Assembly: GCF_009737085.1 (NCBI RefSeq)
Contig: NZ_WOVL01000002.1
Span: 186,001-250,000 of the forward strand
Source of the DNA: Paenibacillus sp. NEAU-GSW1
GTDB lineage: Bacteria > Bacillota > Bacilli > Paenibacillales > Paenibacillaceae
Reading direction: 5' to 3'
DNA length: 64,000 nucleotides
The stretch's first letter is position 1. Each line of letters starts with the position of its first letter. The notes under the pieces were generated by a model. The model searched no databases, had not been told where the DNA came from, and worked only from the letters and a program-made list of their open reading frames with translations. The position numbers were made by a program, and so were the translations under genes. This document shows positions 25,301-33,076 of the stretch, one piece after another.

Positions 25301-27198
25301 TAATTGTATTGGCCTTCCGGCTGGTTTGTATAGGTCACGGCAGTGCCGGTTGCCGTACTTTTTAATACCTTTTGTCCGTCGACTAGTTGATAGATTTTGT
25401 AACTCGTTGCATATGGCACGGCTGTCCACTTTAAAGTGATGTCATTGCCGTTTGCGATGCTGTACGTCGGATTTGCCGGAGCTTGCATCGTCTGCCCGTT
25501 GAGCGTCATCGTCAGCAAAGTCCCTTGCGCCGACTCTCCGAATCGAGTTGATACGGAATGGACTTCATAGGTGTATTCACCCGGCGACATGCCCGTGTAC
25601 GCTACAGTCAAACCGGTTACTGTGCTTTTAAGAACTTTCTGACCGTTCACGATCTGATAAACTTTATAACTTGTCGCATAAGCGGAGGCATCCCAGGCAA
25701 GGGAGAAGTCCGTCGCGTTTTTAATCGTTTGCACCAGATTGGCCGGCGGCTCCATCGTAGGGTGAACCAGAGGGAAAGACACCTGGCTGCCTTCTATTGA
25801 TTCACCGAAACGGCTGCTAACGGAATGCACCTCGTAGATGTATTCACCTGCTGGCTGGTTGGTGTAGGTTGCGGTGGTGCCGGTTACCGTGCTTTTCAAT
25901 ACTTTCTGACCGTTGATGACTTGATAAATTTTATAACTGTTTGCATTAGCAGCGGCCGTCCAGGTCAGAACGACATCGTTGGCGTTTTGCAGCTTGTAGG
26001 CAAGATTAGCGGGAGGCGCTAAGGTTACAGCTTCCAAAGTTAAATTTGCTTGAGCTCCTTCCGACGATTCGCCGAACCGGTCGCTGTAAGAGCGCACCTC
26101 GTAAATATAATCGCCTGCAGGCTGGTTCGCATAGGTAACGGCTGTGCCGGTTACCGTGCTTTTCAACACACTTTGGCCATCGATGACTTGATAAATTTTG
26201 TAGCTGTTCGCATACGTAACCGGGCTCCAAGTCAGGACAATGTCATTGGCGTTCTGCACCTTGTAAGTTAGATTCTCCGGCGCAGTCATAGTAACAGAAC
26301 CAATAGTCACCGTTAGTTGGCTGCCTTCGGGCGATTCCCCAAACCGATCGCTGTAGGAATAGATCTCAAAGATATTTTCACCGGCAGGCTGGTTCGTATA
26401 AGTAACGGTTGTGCCGGTCACTGTGCTTTTCAGCACCTTCTGCCCGTCAACAATCTGATAGACTCTATAGTTTGCAGCATAGCTTACAGCATTCCATTTC
26501 AAGGTAACGTTGGTAGCGTTCGAAACCGTAAATGTGGCGTTACCGGGTGCTGCCATTGTCGGAATTACTATGTTAACTTCAACAGGGTTGGAAAGAGGCG
26601 ATTCCCCAAATACCGAATTCGATGCCGATACTGAATAAGTATAATTTCCCTCAGGCGCGTTAGTAACTGTATATGTACGAGCCGTTTGCGTTTTGATAAG
26701 CGTCTTCTGTCCGTCAGGTTGGACTTGATATAGATTGTAGTTCTGAGCATACTGGGAGGCTGTCCAGCTCAATACGATGTCATTGCCGTTAATGACCGAA
26801 TTTGTCAATGCCGGCGCCGCCATGACCGGATAAGCGATATTCACCGTAATCGGCGCGCACGGTCCTGACTCGCCATTCGGACTTAAGGTGGATACCACGT
26901 ACGTATACTGCCCTTCCGGCAAACTATTGATCGTGAAAGAGTTCGTGCTTGGCGTGCCGCGGGCGATAAGCTGACCATCCGTGATCTCGTATACCGTATA
27001 CCCGGTTGCACCAAATACTGCGCTCCATGTTAGCTTGATGTCAGTCGGTGTCACAGATTGATAACTAAGATTGCTTGGAGGCAGTATCGCGTTGTCTGTC
27101 TCAGCCGCGAACACGCTTCCGACAGGAAGCAACAAAACCTGCGTCAATAGGAGCAGCGAAACCAAGAGAGAAAAACTTTTGGATATGCGTTTTTTCAT
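22324..27198 (-). CDS. Giant secreted protein: 13 FN3-like repeats plus OmpL47-like repeats
   Basis: About 1624 residues from ATG 27198 (MKKRISKSFSLLVSLLLL, signal peptide cleaved near VFA-AET); in-frame codons further 5' lie inside the riboswitch and are not translated. Thirteen consecutive repeats of about 90-95 residues follow, each with the signature NANDIVLTW, Y-KIYQ--DGQ-VLKSTVTG and Y-Y-V-SYS-RFGES. Then come four Ig/OmpL47-like modules of the type YYSVDGAPYIEG, SVDKEGNIE. The last 100 residues form a further beta domain. No SLH, LPxTG or TM tail is visible, so it is either released or wall-associated through its repeats. Inference: adhesin or matrix protein. A cyclic-di-GMP-I riboswitch controls it, fitting a sessile-lifestyle role. 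Confidence 0.92.
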   Translation of the reverse strand: MKKRISKSFSLLVSLLLLTQVLLLPVGSVFAAETDNAILPPSNLSYQSVTPTDIKLTWSAVFGATGYTVYEITDGQLIARGTPSTNSFTINSLPEGQYTYVVSTLSPNGESGPCAPITVNIAYPVMAAPALTNSVINGNDIVLSWTASQYAQNYNLYQVQPDGQKTLIKTQTARTYTVTNAPEGNYTYSVSASNSVFGESPLSNPVEVNIVIPTMAAPGNATFTVSNATNVTLKWNAVSYAANYRVYQIVDGQKVLKSTVTGTTVTYTNQPAGENIFEIYSYSDRFGESPEGSQLTVTIGSVTMTAPENLTYKVQNANDIVLTWSPVTYANSYKIYQVIDGQSVLKSTVTGTAVTYANQPAGDYIYEVRSYSDRFGESSEGAQANLTLEAVTLAPPANLAYKLQNANDVVLTWTAAANANSYKIYQVINGQKVLKSTVTGTTATYTNQPAGEYIYEVHSVSSRFGESIEGSQVSFPLVHPTMEPPANLVQTIKNATDFSLAWDASAYATSYKVYQIVNGQKVLKSTVTGLTVAYTGMSPGEYTYEVHSVSTRFGESAQGTLLTMTLNGQTMQAPANPTYSIANGNDITLKWTAVPYATSYKIYQLVDGQKVLKSTATGTAVTYTNQPEGQYNYEIHSVSSILGESPEGAEINFALDFPTVAAPGNFAYRIQNGNDIVLTWTAVTYANSYRVYELVDGQKVLMSSVTTLSSTQTNVKSGEHTYIVNAVSNRFGESTEGSQLTLTLDNTDMQPPANFTKSVANGNDLTLKWNAVAYATAYKLYQLVDGQEVLVKTQTGTTVTFTNMPEGDYSYVVRSYSDRFGESAGSELSFTLVFPIMQTPGGFIKTISNGNDITLKWNAVAYDTAYNLYQVVDGEEVLVKTQAGTTVTFTNLPEGDYSYVVRSYSNRFGESPEGAELQFTLDWPVMQAPGNLTKTVANGNDITLKWNAATYATAYRVYQVVDGQKVLKSTVTGTTATYVNMPAGDYGYVVHSYSSRFGESPIGAAADFELVWPVVQPPVVTGTVFNANNITLTWPSVAWANEYRVYDVTSGNRQLIYTGTALSFKVYNLSEKVHSFEVTAYSTRFGESASSNRVTENIVFPIMEPPVAAIKLLSDTSARISWNFVTYANGYNVYEIVDGQPVLLAENVNNLSFTVSDLSYSDHEYYVSSYSNSFGESSPSNIVIAKLIVDTEAPVTIAENTLAGWTNLSQIVTLSATDNETGVAGTFYSLNGGEYAAGTSVAVDQEGVNKVSFYSVDKVGNKETAHTIEVKIDKTAPVTTSIALEGWNQNEATVKLTATDTLSGTAKTYYAIDASDYREGSTITVSSDGVHQIRFYSMDQAGNKEAEHTIEVKVDGTAPVTASNVPSTWSKEDVAVTLTATDAQSGVAKTYYSVDGAPYIEGASFTVRNEGIHQIAFYSVDKEGNIETVNTAVVKIDKSAPVVTMDLNEEVKAGTALKLTYTATDKLSGVAYEKMTVLGPDSTTETTVANGGEWVANKPGIYTVTVTVTDAAGHTTTLKKQFAVFLQASITVTPIVIKGNKGVFTVRVDLPNGYDTQGFDLDSATLNGVKALNSNNGYYNQAKLGQFKFERSDFNWTGSEVTLHFRGYVNGILVVGQTTVKIQK

Positions 27199-27235
27199 AA
27201 GAACCCTACCTTTCTTCTTCCGAATGGAATTTGAG

Positions 27236-27287
27236 CAAAAAAAATAAACCTCGGCAAGGTTCATAGTAGAATCGCTATGACTCCTTG
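27236..27287 (-). terminator. Expression-platform terminator of the c-di-GMP riboswitch
   Basis: CAAGG-A-GTCATAG and CTATGA-A-CCTTG (27255-27287) form a hairpin followed on the minus strand by CCGAGGTTTATTTTTTTT. It sits between the aptamer and the ribosome binding site. Confidence 0.78.
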
Positions 27288-27288
27288 T

Positions 27289-27366
27289 GGCAACCGGCTG
27301 CCTTCCGCTCGAAAGCGGGTCAGGCCCTTGGCTTTGCGTCTCATGATTTCTCACGATTTGCCCTTT
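27289..27366 (-). promoter_or_regulatory. Cyclic di-GMP-I (GEMM-I) riboswitch aptamer
   Basis: Minus-strand RNA carries the conserved GEMM-I landmarks in order: GGCAAAUCGUGAGAAAUC (first helix with GNRA-like loop), GACGCAAAGCCA, GGGCCU, a variable second stem (CCGC/GCGG), then AAGGCAGCCGG and GUUGCC closing P1. A terminator follows at once. By precedent it senses cyclic di-GMP; the direction (on or off) cannot be read reliably by eye. A TTGACA at 27409-27414 is a possible -35. Confidence 0.93.
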
Positions 27367-27471
27367 TCACTTGGTTTTTGTGACTTTGAATCTAATTTCA
27401 TAATAAATTGTCAAATCCCGTTGTGTGAATAGGTCGTTCTTCCTGTATTAGGCAAAGCGGCCTATCAATTT

Positions 27472-27511
27472 AAAAAAAATAAGAGCAACGGCGTCCATCG
27501 CGCTGTGCTCT
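27472..27511 (-). terminator. Terminator of the XRE regulator gene (AGAGCAACGGC repeat)
   Basis: On the minus strand AGAGCA-C-AGCG pairs with CGC-CG-TTGCTCT, followed by TATTTTTTTT. It shares AGAGCAACGGC with the terminators at 13747 and 39094. Confidence 0.75.
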
Positions 27512-27522
27512 GTATTGAACTT

Positions 27523-28377
27523 CTATTGTGGCGAATCATGCTCCGCGATCATCCGGCGAATCTTGCTTGCCGTGTCGTAATCAGCCAAAGGCGTACTCAC
27601 TTTAATTTGCAGATTCGGATTCTCACTCACTTGAAATGACACATTCTCAAAGGCCAGATTGCCCGCCGCCGGGTGGTAGATAAGCTTCTTCCCTTCCGGC
27701 GAGTAAAGCACGTCCCGATCCGGCCACCACTGCCGAAACTCTGGGCTGGTCCGGGTCAATTCTTCAATCCGCTCCGTCCACCACGGATCGCCTATGAACC
27801 GGCCGTACCCGGCACGGAAACGGGCCAGCTGCCGTTTGGCATGCTCCTCCCAGCCTTCCCCAAGCAGCTCGCGCATGTATGGAGACATAAACGTGCGCCA
27901 TACCGAATTCCGCTCCAACTCCGACATCGCGGCATAATCGCCGTAAATGACAGATGCCGCCTTGTTCCAGGCTATCACCGTAATTGTGGGATCGACGACA
28001 AATGCGGGGGCTGCCTCCTGCATGTCGAGGAAACGCTGCAACGCCGGAGACACGGCTGGCCGCGGCAATTGTGACTCAAGCGGCTCTTGCTTAAGCGCCA
28101 GATGAAACAAATGTCTACGGTCATTGACGCTCAGCCGCAACGCTCGCGCTATGCTGTCCAGCACCTGTGTGGATACTTGGATGTCTCTTCCCTGTTCTAA
28201 TCTCGTATACCAATCGATACTGACACCGGCCAAAGAGGCGACCTCTTCACGGCGCAGCCCTGGCGTGCGCCGTCGTCCGCCTTCCGGCAAGCCGACGTGC
28301 TCCGGAGCAAGGCGTTCGCGGCGACTGCGCAAAAACTGGGCTAGCTCCAGATGGCGATCGTACTTCGTTTGTTCCAT
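27523..28377 (-). CDS. XRE-type HTH regulator with MmyB-like ligand domain
   Basis: 284 residues. The N-terminal HTH begins LAQFLRSRRERLAPEHVGLP and continues RTPGLRREEVASLAGVSIDW, YTRLEQGRD, the signature of the MmyB-like XRE family. The C-terminal domain (PAFVVDPTITVIAWNKAASV, FGDYAAM-type sequence and a VSFQVSENPNLQIKV tail) matches the associated ligand-binding domain. It is divergent from an MFS exporter gene with a short shared promoter region, so control of that exporter is the natural inference. AGGAGG precedes the ATG. Confidence 0.92.
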   Translation of the reverse strand: MEQTKYDRHLELAQFLRSRRERLAPEHVGLPEGGRRRTPGLRREEVASLAGVSIDWYTRLEQGRDIQVSTQVLDSIARALRLSVNDRRHLFHLALKQEPLESQLPRPAVSPALQRFLDMQEAAPAFVVDPTITVIAWNKAASVIYGDYAAMSELERNSVWRTFMSPYMRELLGEGWEEHAKRQLARFRAGYGRFIGDPWWTERIEELTRTSPEFRQWWPDRDVLYSPEGKKLIYHPAAGNLAFENVSFQVSENPNLQIKVSTPLADYDTASKIRRMIAEHDSPQ

Positions 28378-28501
28378 TTGAGCGCCCTCCTATCCTATGA
28401 GTTTCTGTCCCAGGATAAACTCTCTTCTCGTTAGCTGCTTTTTCCCATTGTACACTATGGAACGTTTAGAAATCATATTTTGGAAAATGGGGTGCCGTCA
28501 C

Positions 28502-29887
28502 TTGAATCAATCTTCCCTTTCACAAGCTTATGCGCCGAAGCCTGCAGCGCATACTCTCCTGTTGATTGGACTTTCCCTTGGCTATTTTATCGTTCTGCTC
28601 GACATGACCGTCTTGAACGTGGCTCTCCCGGCAATTAGACACGATTTGGGCGGTGGATTCGCAGGCATGCAATGGGCTTCCAACGCTTACACAATCGTAT
28701 ACGCCTGCTTGCTGCTGGCGGCAGGCTCGCTGGCCGACCGATTCGGTGCCAAACGGCTGTTCATCGTGGGCCTTACCGTCTTTCTCGGTGCTTCTGTTCT
28801 ATCTGCTGCTGCCTCTTCGCTGGCCATGCTAATCGCCGCTAGGGCATTGCTCGGAGTGGGTGGCGCAGCGTTATTGCCAGCTTCAATGGCCTTGTTCACT
28901 CATTCATACCCGAACCCGGCCTCCCGCGCTCGCGCGCTCGGCGTCTGGGCTTCATTATCCGGTATTGCAATGGCGGCCGGCCCCGTCATCGGAGGTGTAC
29001 TCGTAGATTCGTTTGGCTGGCGCAGTATTTTCCTGCTGAATATACCCATTGCACTCGTAAGTATCGCCATTACCGCAGCGGGAACGAATGAGACGTCTCG
29101 CCGTCCTGAAAGGAGCTTCGACACAGGCGGACAACTAACCGCCACCGTCGCCGTTGGCTCGCTCACTTTCGGCTTGGTACAAGGCGGTGCGGTCGGTTGG
29201 TCCGCTCCGCAGGTCACAGCCGCTTTTATCGTTGCGGCGGTGTGTGCGGTGCTGTTCGTACTGTTCGAAACAATCGGCAAGTCACCGATGCTGCCGCTCG
29301 ATCTGTTCCGCGTCTCCAATTTCTCTACAGGGCTGGCAGCCGGGTTAGCCGTTAATTTCGCCTTTTCCGGCCTGTTGTTTCTGCTGTCGCTTTACTTCCA
29401 GCAAACACTCGGCTATTCCGCGTTCGCCGCTGGTCTTGCGTTTCTGCCGTTCATGCTTCCACCGACCTTCAATCCGATACTTACTGGGAGGCTCGTAGGC
29501 CGGATTGGCCCCAAAGTGCCGGCGGTAATCGGCTTTGCGCTTCTGACCGCAGGCTCGCTGGTTCTGCTTTGGGCGAAAGCGAACAGTTCGTATGTCATTG
29601 CCTTGATCGCGCAGCTTCTGGCCGGCTTCGGCGTTTCCTTCACCATTCCGTCGCTGATCGCAGCTGTCGTCTCTTCCGTTCCCAAAGAGCGAGCCGGCAT
29701 CGCCTCAGGCGCGCTTAACTCCAGTCGGCAACTTGGAGCCGTACTCGGCGTTGCTCTTCTAGGCACGATTGCCAACTCTAGCGAATCGTTCGTCAACGGC
29801 CTGCATACCGCACTGATTGTTGCTTCGGCCGTACTGCTCGCCGGCGGCGTGCTATCGCTGTTGTATCTTGGCCGCCGCGGCCGCTGA
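28502..29887 (+). CDS. MFS drug efflux transporter, DHA2-like
   Basis: About 461 residues from TTG 28502 (LNQSSLSQAYAPKPAAHTLL); GGGGTG lies seven bases upstream. The open frame to 28397 has no better start. About 14 membrane segments. Typical motifs: GYFIVLLDMTVLNVALPAI (DHA2 motif D1) and AAGSLADRFGAKRLFIVGL (motif A), then GVWASLSGIAMAAGPVIGGV (motif C). Predicted proton-coupled export of small hydrophobic compounds. It is divergent from the XRE/MmyB regulator that probably represses it. Confidence 0.9.
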   Translation: MNQSSLSQAYAPKPAAHTLLLIGLSLGYFIVLLDMTVLNVALPAIRHDLGGGFAGMQWASNAYTIVYACLLLAAGSLADRFGAKRLFIVGLTVFLGASVLSAAASSLAMLIAARALLGVGGAALLPASMALFTHSYPNPASRARALGVWASLSGIAMAAGPVIGGVLVDSFGWRSIFLLNIPIALVSIAITAAGTNETSRRPERSFDTGGQLTATVAVGSLTFGLVQGGAVGWSAPQVTAAFIVAAVCAVLFVLFETIGKSPMLPLDLFRVSNFSTGLAAGLAVNFAFSGLLFLLSLYFQQTLGYSAFAAGLAFLPFMLPPTFNPILTGRLVGRIGPKVPAVIGFALLTAGSLVLLWAKANSSYVIALIAQLLAGFGVSFTIPSLIAAVVSSVPKERAGIASGALNSSRQLGAVLGVALLGTIANSSESFVNGLHTALIVASAVLLAGGVLSLLYLGRRGR

Positions 29888-29963
29888 TCACACTCTGATG
29901 ACGAATTTTTTCGTATGATAGAGTGTGTTAACGCTGATTTATTTTATTAGGAAAGTGGCCAGT

Positions 29964-30332
29964 ATGAAAAAAATACTATCTTTCATGGATTGGGGCATAT
30001 TCGCTCTTCGTTCGTACCATTATATTTTGCTTTTGTCCCGGCTTTTCGCTGAAGGCATGTCTTCAAACCACGAACGGTTATACGTCATCTGGTTGCTGGC
30101 GGCGTTTATCGTCCCCATGATATTCTGGTTCCCTGGGCAGCGGATGAACAAAGCCTGGTTTTGCATAATGGAGCTATTGCTAGGCGGCTCTTATTATGTG
30201 AATTCGGTATTCCATCCCGCACTCTTTATCTTAGTGTCCACTTTAATTATTGCTGCTGCGGGAGGCTACTTCTTTCAATGGGCCAGTGCTCCGGAGGTTC
30301 CATTCTGGCATCTTCCATTAGCTCAGCTTTAG
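29964..30332 (+). pseudogene. Multi-TM protein 5' fragment (sensor-kinase-like) fused out of frame to CPBP remnant
   Basis: ATG 29964 with AGGAAAGTGG upstream. About 105 residues of membrane-rich sequence (four to five segments, MKKILSFMDWGIFALRSYHY) resemble the sensor part of a DesK-like histidine kinase, but this is only a size and topology impression. Near 30285 the sequence changes into a CAAX-protease segment in another frame, so this frame ends soon after at 30332. No kinase domain follows. Read as the 5' half of a deletion fusion. Confidence 0.5.
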
Positions 30333-30664
30333 GTGCAGCCATCGTTGAGGAGCTTATTTTTCGCGGGCTTATGTTTCAAACCATTAATAAATTGGCTGGA
30401 CACTGGCTCGCACTCGCTGTGACCTCACTTTTTTTTGGCGTTGTCCATCTTGTAAATACAGGGGCAACACTATGGAGTGGGTGGTTAAAAAATCTAATTC
30501 CCGTGTTGATGGTGCCTTCACTGTATGCATCGAGATTAAGCTCCAGTTTGTTTACCACTATTTGTGATATGGTTTACCTTATCCTAACGTCGAATTCCAT
30601 CATTTCACAAAATCCAATTACTCAACCCGTAGCTTATCACGAATCAACTGAACGAACTCTCTAG
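30287..30664 (+). pseudogene. CPBP (CAAX-protease) family remnant
   Basis: The frame reads SGGSILASSISSALGAAIVE, ELIFRGLMFQTINKL, then SLFFGVVHLVNTGATLW: the EExxFRG and FxxxH motifs of CPBP intramembrane proteases. The first membrane segments are missing, and the third motif region after about 30480 is degraded. The tail overlaps the 3' end of the convergent LysR gene by 47 nt. Confidence 0.65.
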
Positions 30665-31508
30665 CAACAGGAGACAACAAGTTATTCTCAACCGTACACA
30701 TCGCGATTGGTCTTCTCAGATCTATATTTTGAACAAAAACTCTGGCAACTTCCCCCCGATCAACAAACTCCCTAACAACCATTGCCGATATTAGATTAGC
30801 TCCATATCCTGCGCTAACAGCCTTGATTGTTTCGTATAGTCCGTTAAATTGCATACCGATTTTCGGCTGTCTTACATTAAATGTGCGACACATGGAGAGG
30901 AATCTTTCTCTTGTTGAACTTCCATCCTCTCTAATGACGAAAGTTTCTTCCATCATTTCGTGCAAAGAAACTTCACGGTTCGCAAGTGGGTGATGGGGAG
31001 GAACAACAAACCATAGCTCATCATCAAACAGGTGCTCCCAATGAATATTCGGCAGCTCCCAGCCGCCCCCAATGATTGCCACATCAGCTTTATGACTATT
31101 CAACAACGCAAAAGCTTCCTTACTATTTCCGGTCACGACATTAATCTTTACATCTTCATTCTTGGCTTTGAACATTGCAATATATTTAGGAAGCAGAATC
31201 GTTGCAGGCAGATAAGTGGCCGAAATGGTCAACTCTCCCAATTTCCCTACTGCTATATCATTCATCCTAATCTCAATTTCATGCTCCACTGCGAATAATT
31301 TTCCGGATAAGCTATAAAGCTCATTCCCGGCGTAAGTTAGGCTGATACCTCTCCCTTCCGGCTTCACAAGCTTTATTCCCAATTCTTTCTCCAGGTTTCT
31401 GACATGCTGGGTTACTGCCGGTTGACTAATGCGCAGCTCTTCCGACGCTTTGGTGACATTGCCGTTCCGGGCTACATAATAGAATACTTTCAGCGCATGC
31501 AGGTTCAT
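30618..31508 (-). CDS. LysR-family transcriptional regulator
   Basis: About 296 residues from ATG 31508 (MNLHALKVFYYVARNGNVTK) with a GGTGGGGG ribosome binding site; an upstream in-frame ATG at 31532 lacks one. The N-terminal HTH is canonical (ASEELRISQPAVTQHVRNLE). The substrate-binding domain begins GELTISATYLPATILLPKYI and is of normal length. It is divergent from a three-gene operon (GNAT, phosphoesterase, MFS) across 142 bp, the usual arrangement for a LysR activator and its target. The effector is unknown. Confidence 0.93.
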   Translation of the reverse strand: MNLHALKVFYYVARNGNVTKASEELRISQPAVTQHVRNLEKELGIKLVKPEGRGISLTYAGNELYSLSGKLFAVEHEIEIRMNDIAVGKLGELTISATYLPATILLPKYIAMFKAKNEDVKINVVTGNSKEAFALLNSHKADVAIIGGGWELPNIHWEHLFDDELWFVVPPHHPLANREVSLHEMMEETFVIREDGSSTRERFLSMCRTFNVRQPKIGMQFNGLYETIKAVSAGYGANLISAMVVREFVDRGEVARVFVQNIDLRRPIAMCTVENNLLSPVAREFVQLIRDKLRVE

Positions 31509-31650
31509 AGTCGCCCCCACCTTGAAATTCATTAGTTTAACTTATCAATTACGTATTATTATATATTAGTTCTTTCTGGCGCGTTGTATTATTTTGTAAG
31601 CATGAGACAAGGATCAGACATAGTCAAAATGCTGATTGGAGGTAACCATC

Positions 31651-32127
31651 GTGTGTCATTATTCCGTGATTAGGGAAGCAGAAGAATCCGATGTCTCCTC
31701 TCTCTGCGAACTTATGTATGAGTTAAGCGGAGAGTGTATATCGATCCCAGACATGCTGGATCGCTTACAAACGATCAAAGAAAGCATGAACGGGACGATT
31801 TACGTACTTGAACAGGAATCCGAAGTACTAGGCACACTCGTTTTCCAAATACGCGAAAATATCCGGGAAGTAAGCCGGTATGGTGAAGTATGTATTATCG
31901 TTGTCAAATCGCAAGCGAAACGCAATGGGATCGGTAGAGAATTAATGGCCTTCGCTGAACAGAAAGCCAAGGAGCTCAGATGCAAAGGCACCTATTTAAT
32001 CAGCGGTTTCGGTCGAAAAGACGAGGCGCATCAATTTTATCTGGAATTAGGTTATACCATTACCGGTTATCGTTTCGTCAAACCATTAAGCAGGAGTGTT
32101 GAAGATGAAACCTTTGCAATTTCATAA
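31651..32127 (+). CDS. GNAT-family N-acetyltransferase (small)
   Basis: 158 residues from GTG 31651 (VCHYSVIREAEESDVSSLCE), with GGAGG eight bases upstream; TTG 31636 overlaps the ribosome binding site. Acetyl-CoA motif: VKSQAKRNGIGRELMAFAEQ, then GRKDEAHQFYLELGY. First gene of an operon; its end overlaps the next start by 23 nt, implying translational coupling. Substrate unknown, perhaps the same compound exported by the MFS gene two genes on. Confidence 0.9.
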   Translation: MCHYSVIREAEESDVSSLCELMYELSGECISIPDMLDRLQTIKESMNGTIYVLEQESEVLGTLVFQIRENIREVSRYGEVCIIVVKSQAKRNGIGRELMAFAEQKAKELRCKGTYLISGFGRKDEAHQFYLELGYTITGYRFVKPLSRSVEDETFAIS

Positions 32128-33076
32128 AGACGGAACATTCAAGATCGTGCAGTTCACTGACATCCATTGGCAAAACAATAATCCTGCCGATTTATGCAGC
32201 CTTGATCTAATGAATAATATTCTTGATCATGAGACGCCCGATCTTGTTATCTTTACGGGAGATATGATTCATAGCGAGCTTGCCGATGATCCCAAAACCG
32301 CATTTATTCATGCTGTTTCCGCTGTAACTGCTCGAAATATACCGTGGGCATTCGTTTTCGGAAACCATGATGCAGAAGAAGGCATAACACGCGATGAAAT
32401 CATGGCCATCTCCAAAGAGCTTCCCGCCTGCTTAGCTCAACAAGGTCCGGCTTATATCGGAGGCATTGGGAATTACTTCCTGACAATTCAAAGTTCCACA
32501 GATATTGATCGGATTAAAACTGCATTATTTCTCTTTGATTCAGGAAGCTATGCTCCTAAACAAATAGGAGGATCCGCTTGGATAAGACGGGATCAAATCG
32601 ATTGGTATATCCAAGAATCTTTACACCTTGAAGCTAAGAACGAAAACAGGCCGATCCCCTCGCTTTCATTTTTCCACATCCCTCTACCGGAGTTTAACGA
32701 TCTATGGGATTTTCACACTTCTTTCGGATATAACTACGAAGGTGTGGGGTGTCCGAAAATAAATTCGGGATTATTTAATGCCTTCTTGGAGAGAGGCGAC
32801 GTAACCGGGGTCTTTGTAGGACATGACCATGTCAATGATTTCTGGGGAAATTTGCACGGGATTCGACTATGCTATGGTCGAGCTACAGGCTTTAATACTT
32901 ATGGCAAAGAAGATTTTCCACGTGGCGCTCGAGTCATTAAGCTGTATGAAGCCAACAGAGATTTTGAAACGTGGCTTCGTCTTGAAGGAGGCGTACTTAT
33001 GAAAGATCAGCCTGTACACCCGCCATCGTTTAGGGATATATCAGTCCAGCTAACAAAGCGGCTCTCATTACATTAA
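32105..33076 (+). CDS. Calcineurin-like metallophosphoesterase
   Basis: 323 residues from ATG 32105 (MKPLQFHKDGTFKIVQFTDI), with AGGAG eight bases upstream. The metal-binding motifs occur in order: FTDIHW (DxH), FTGDMIH, VFGNHD (GNHD), SFFHIPLPE and VFVGHDHVND (GHDH). It resembles Icc/purple-acid-phosphatase-like cytoplasmic phosphodiesterases. No signal peptide. Overlaps the upstream acetyltransferase gene and, by 1 nt, the downstream MFS gene. The substrate is unknown. Confidence 0.92.
   Translation: MKPLQFHKDGTFKIVQFTDIHWQNNNPADLCSLDLMNNILDHETPDLVIFTGDMIHSELADDPKTAFIHAVSAVTARNIPWAFVFGNHDAEEGITRDEIMAISKELPACLAQQGPAYIGGIGNYFLTIQSSTDIDRIKTALFLFDSGSYAPKQIGGSAWIRRDQIDWYIQESLHLEAKNENRPIPSLSFFHIPLPEFNDLWDFHTSFGYNYEGVGCPKINSGLFNAFLERGDVTGVFVGHDHVNDFWGNLHGIRLCYGRATGFNTYGKEDFPRGARVIKLYEANRDFETWLRLEGGVLMKDQPVHPPSFRDISVQLTKRLSLH

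Noticed and set aside
22657..26634. Series of plus-strand open frames of 60-140 codons across the FN3 gene
   Set aside because: They recur with the 90-residue repeat of the minus-strand gene and lack starts with ribosome binding sites; they are antisense shadows.
26900..27354. Extension of the FN3 protein to an upstream ATG at 27354
   Set aside because: That segment is the c-di-GMP riboswitch and its terminator; the signal peptide and RBS fix the start at 27198.
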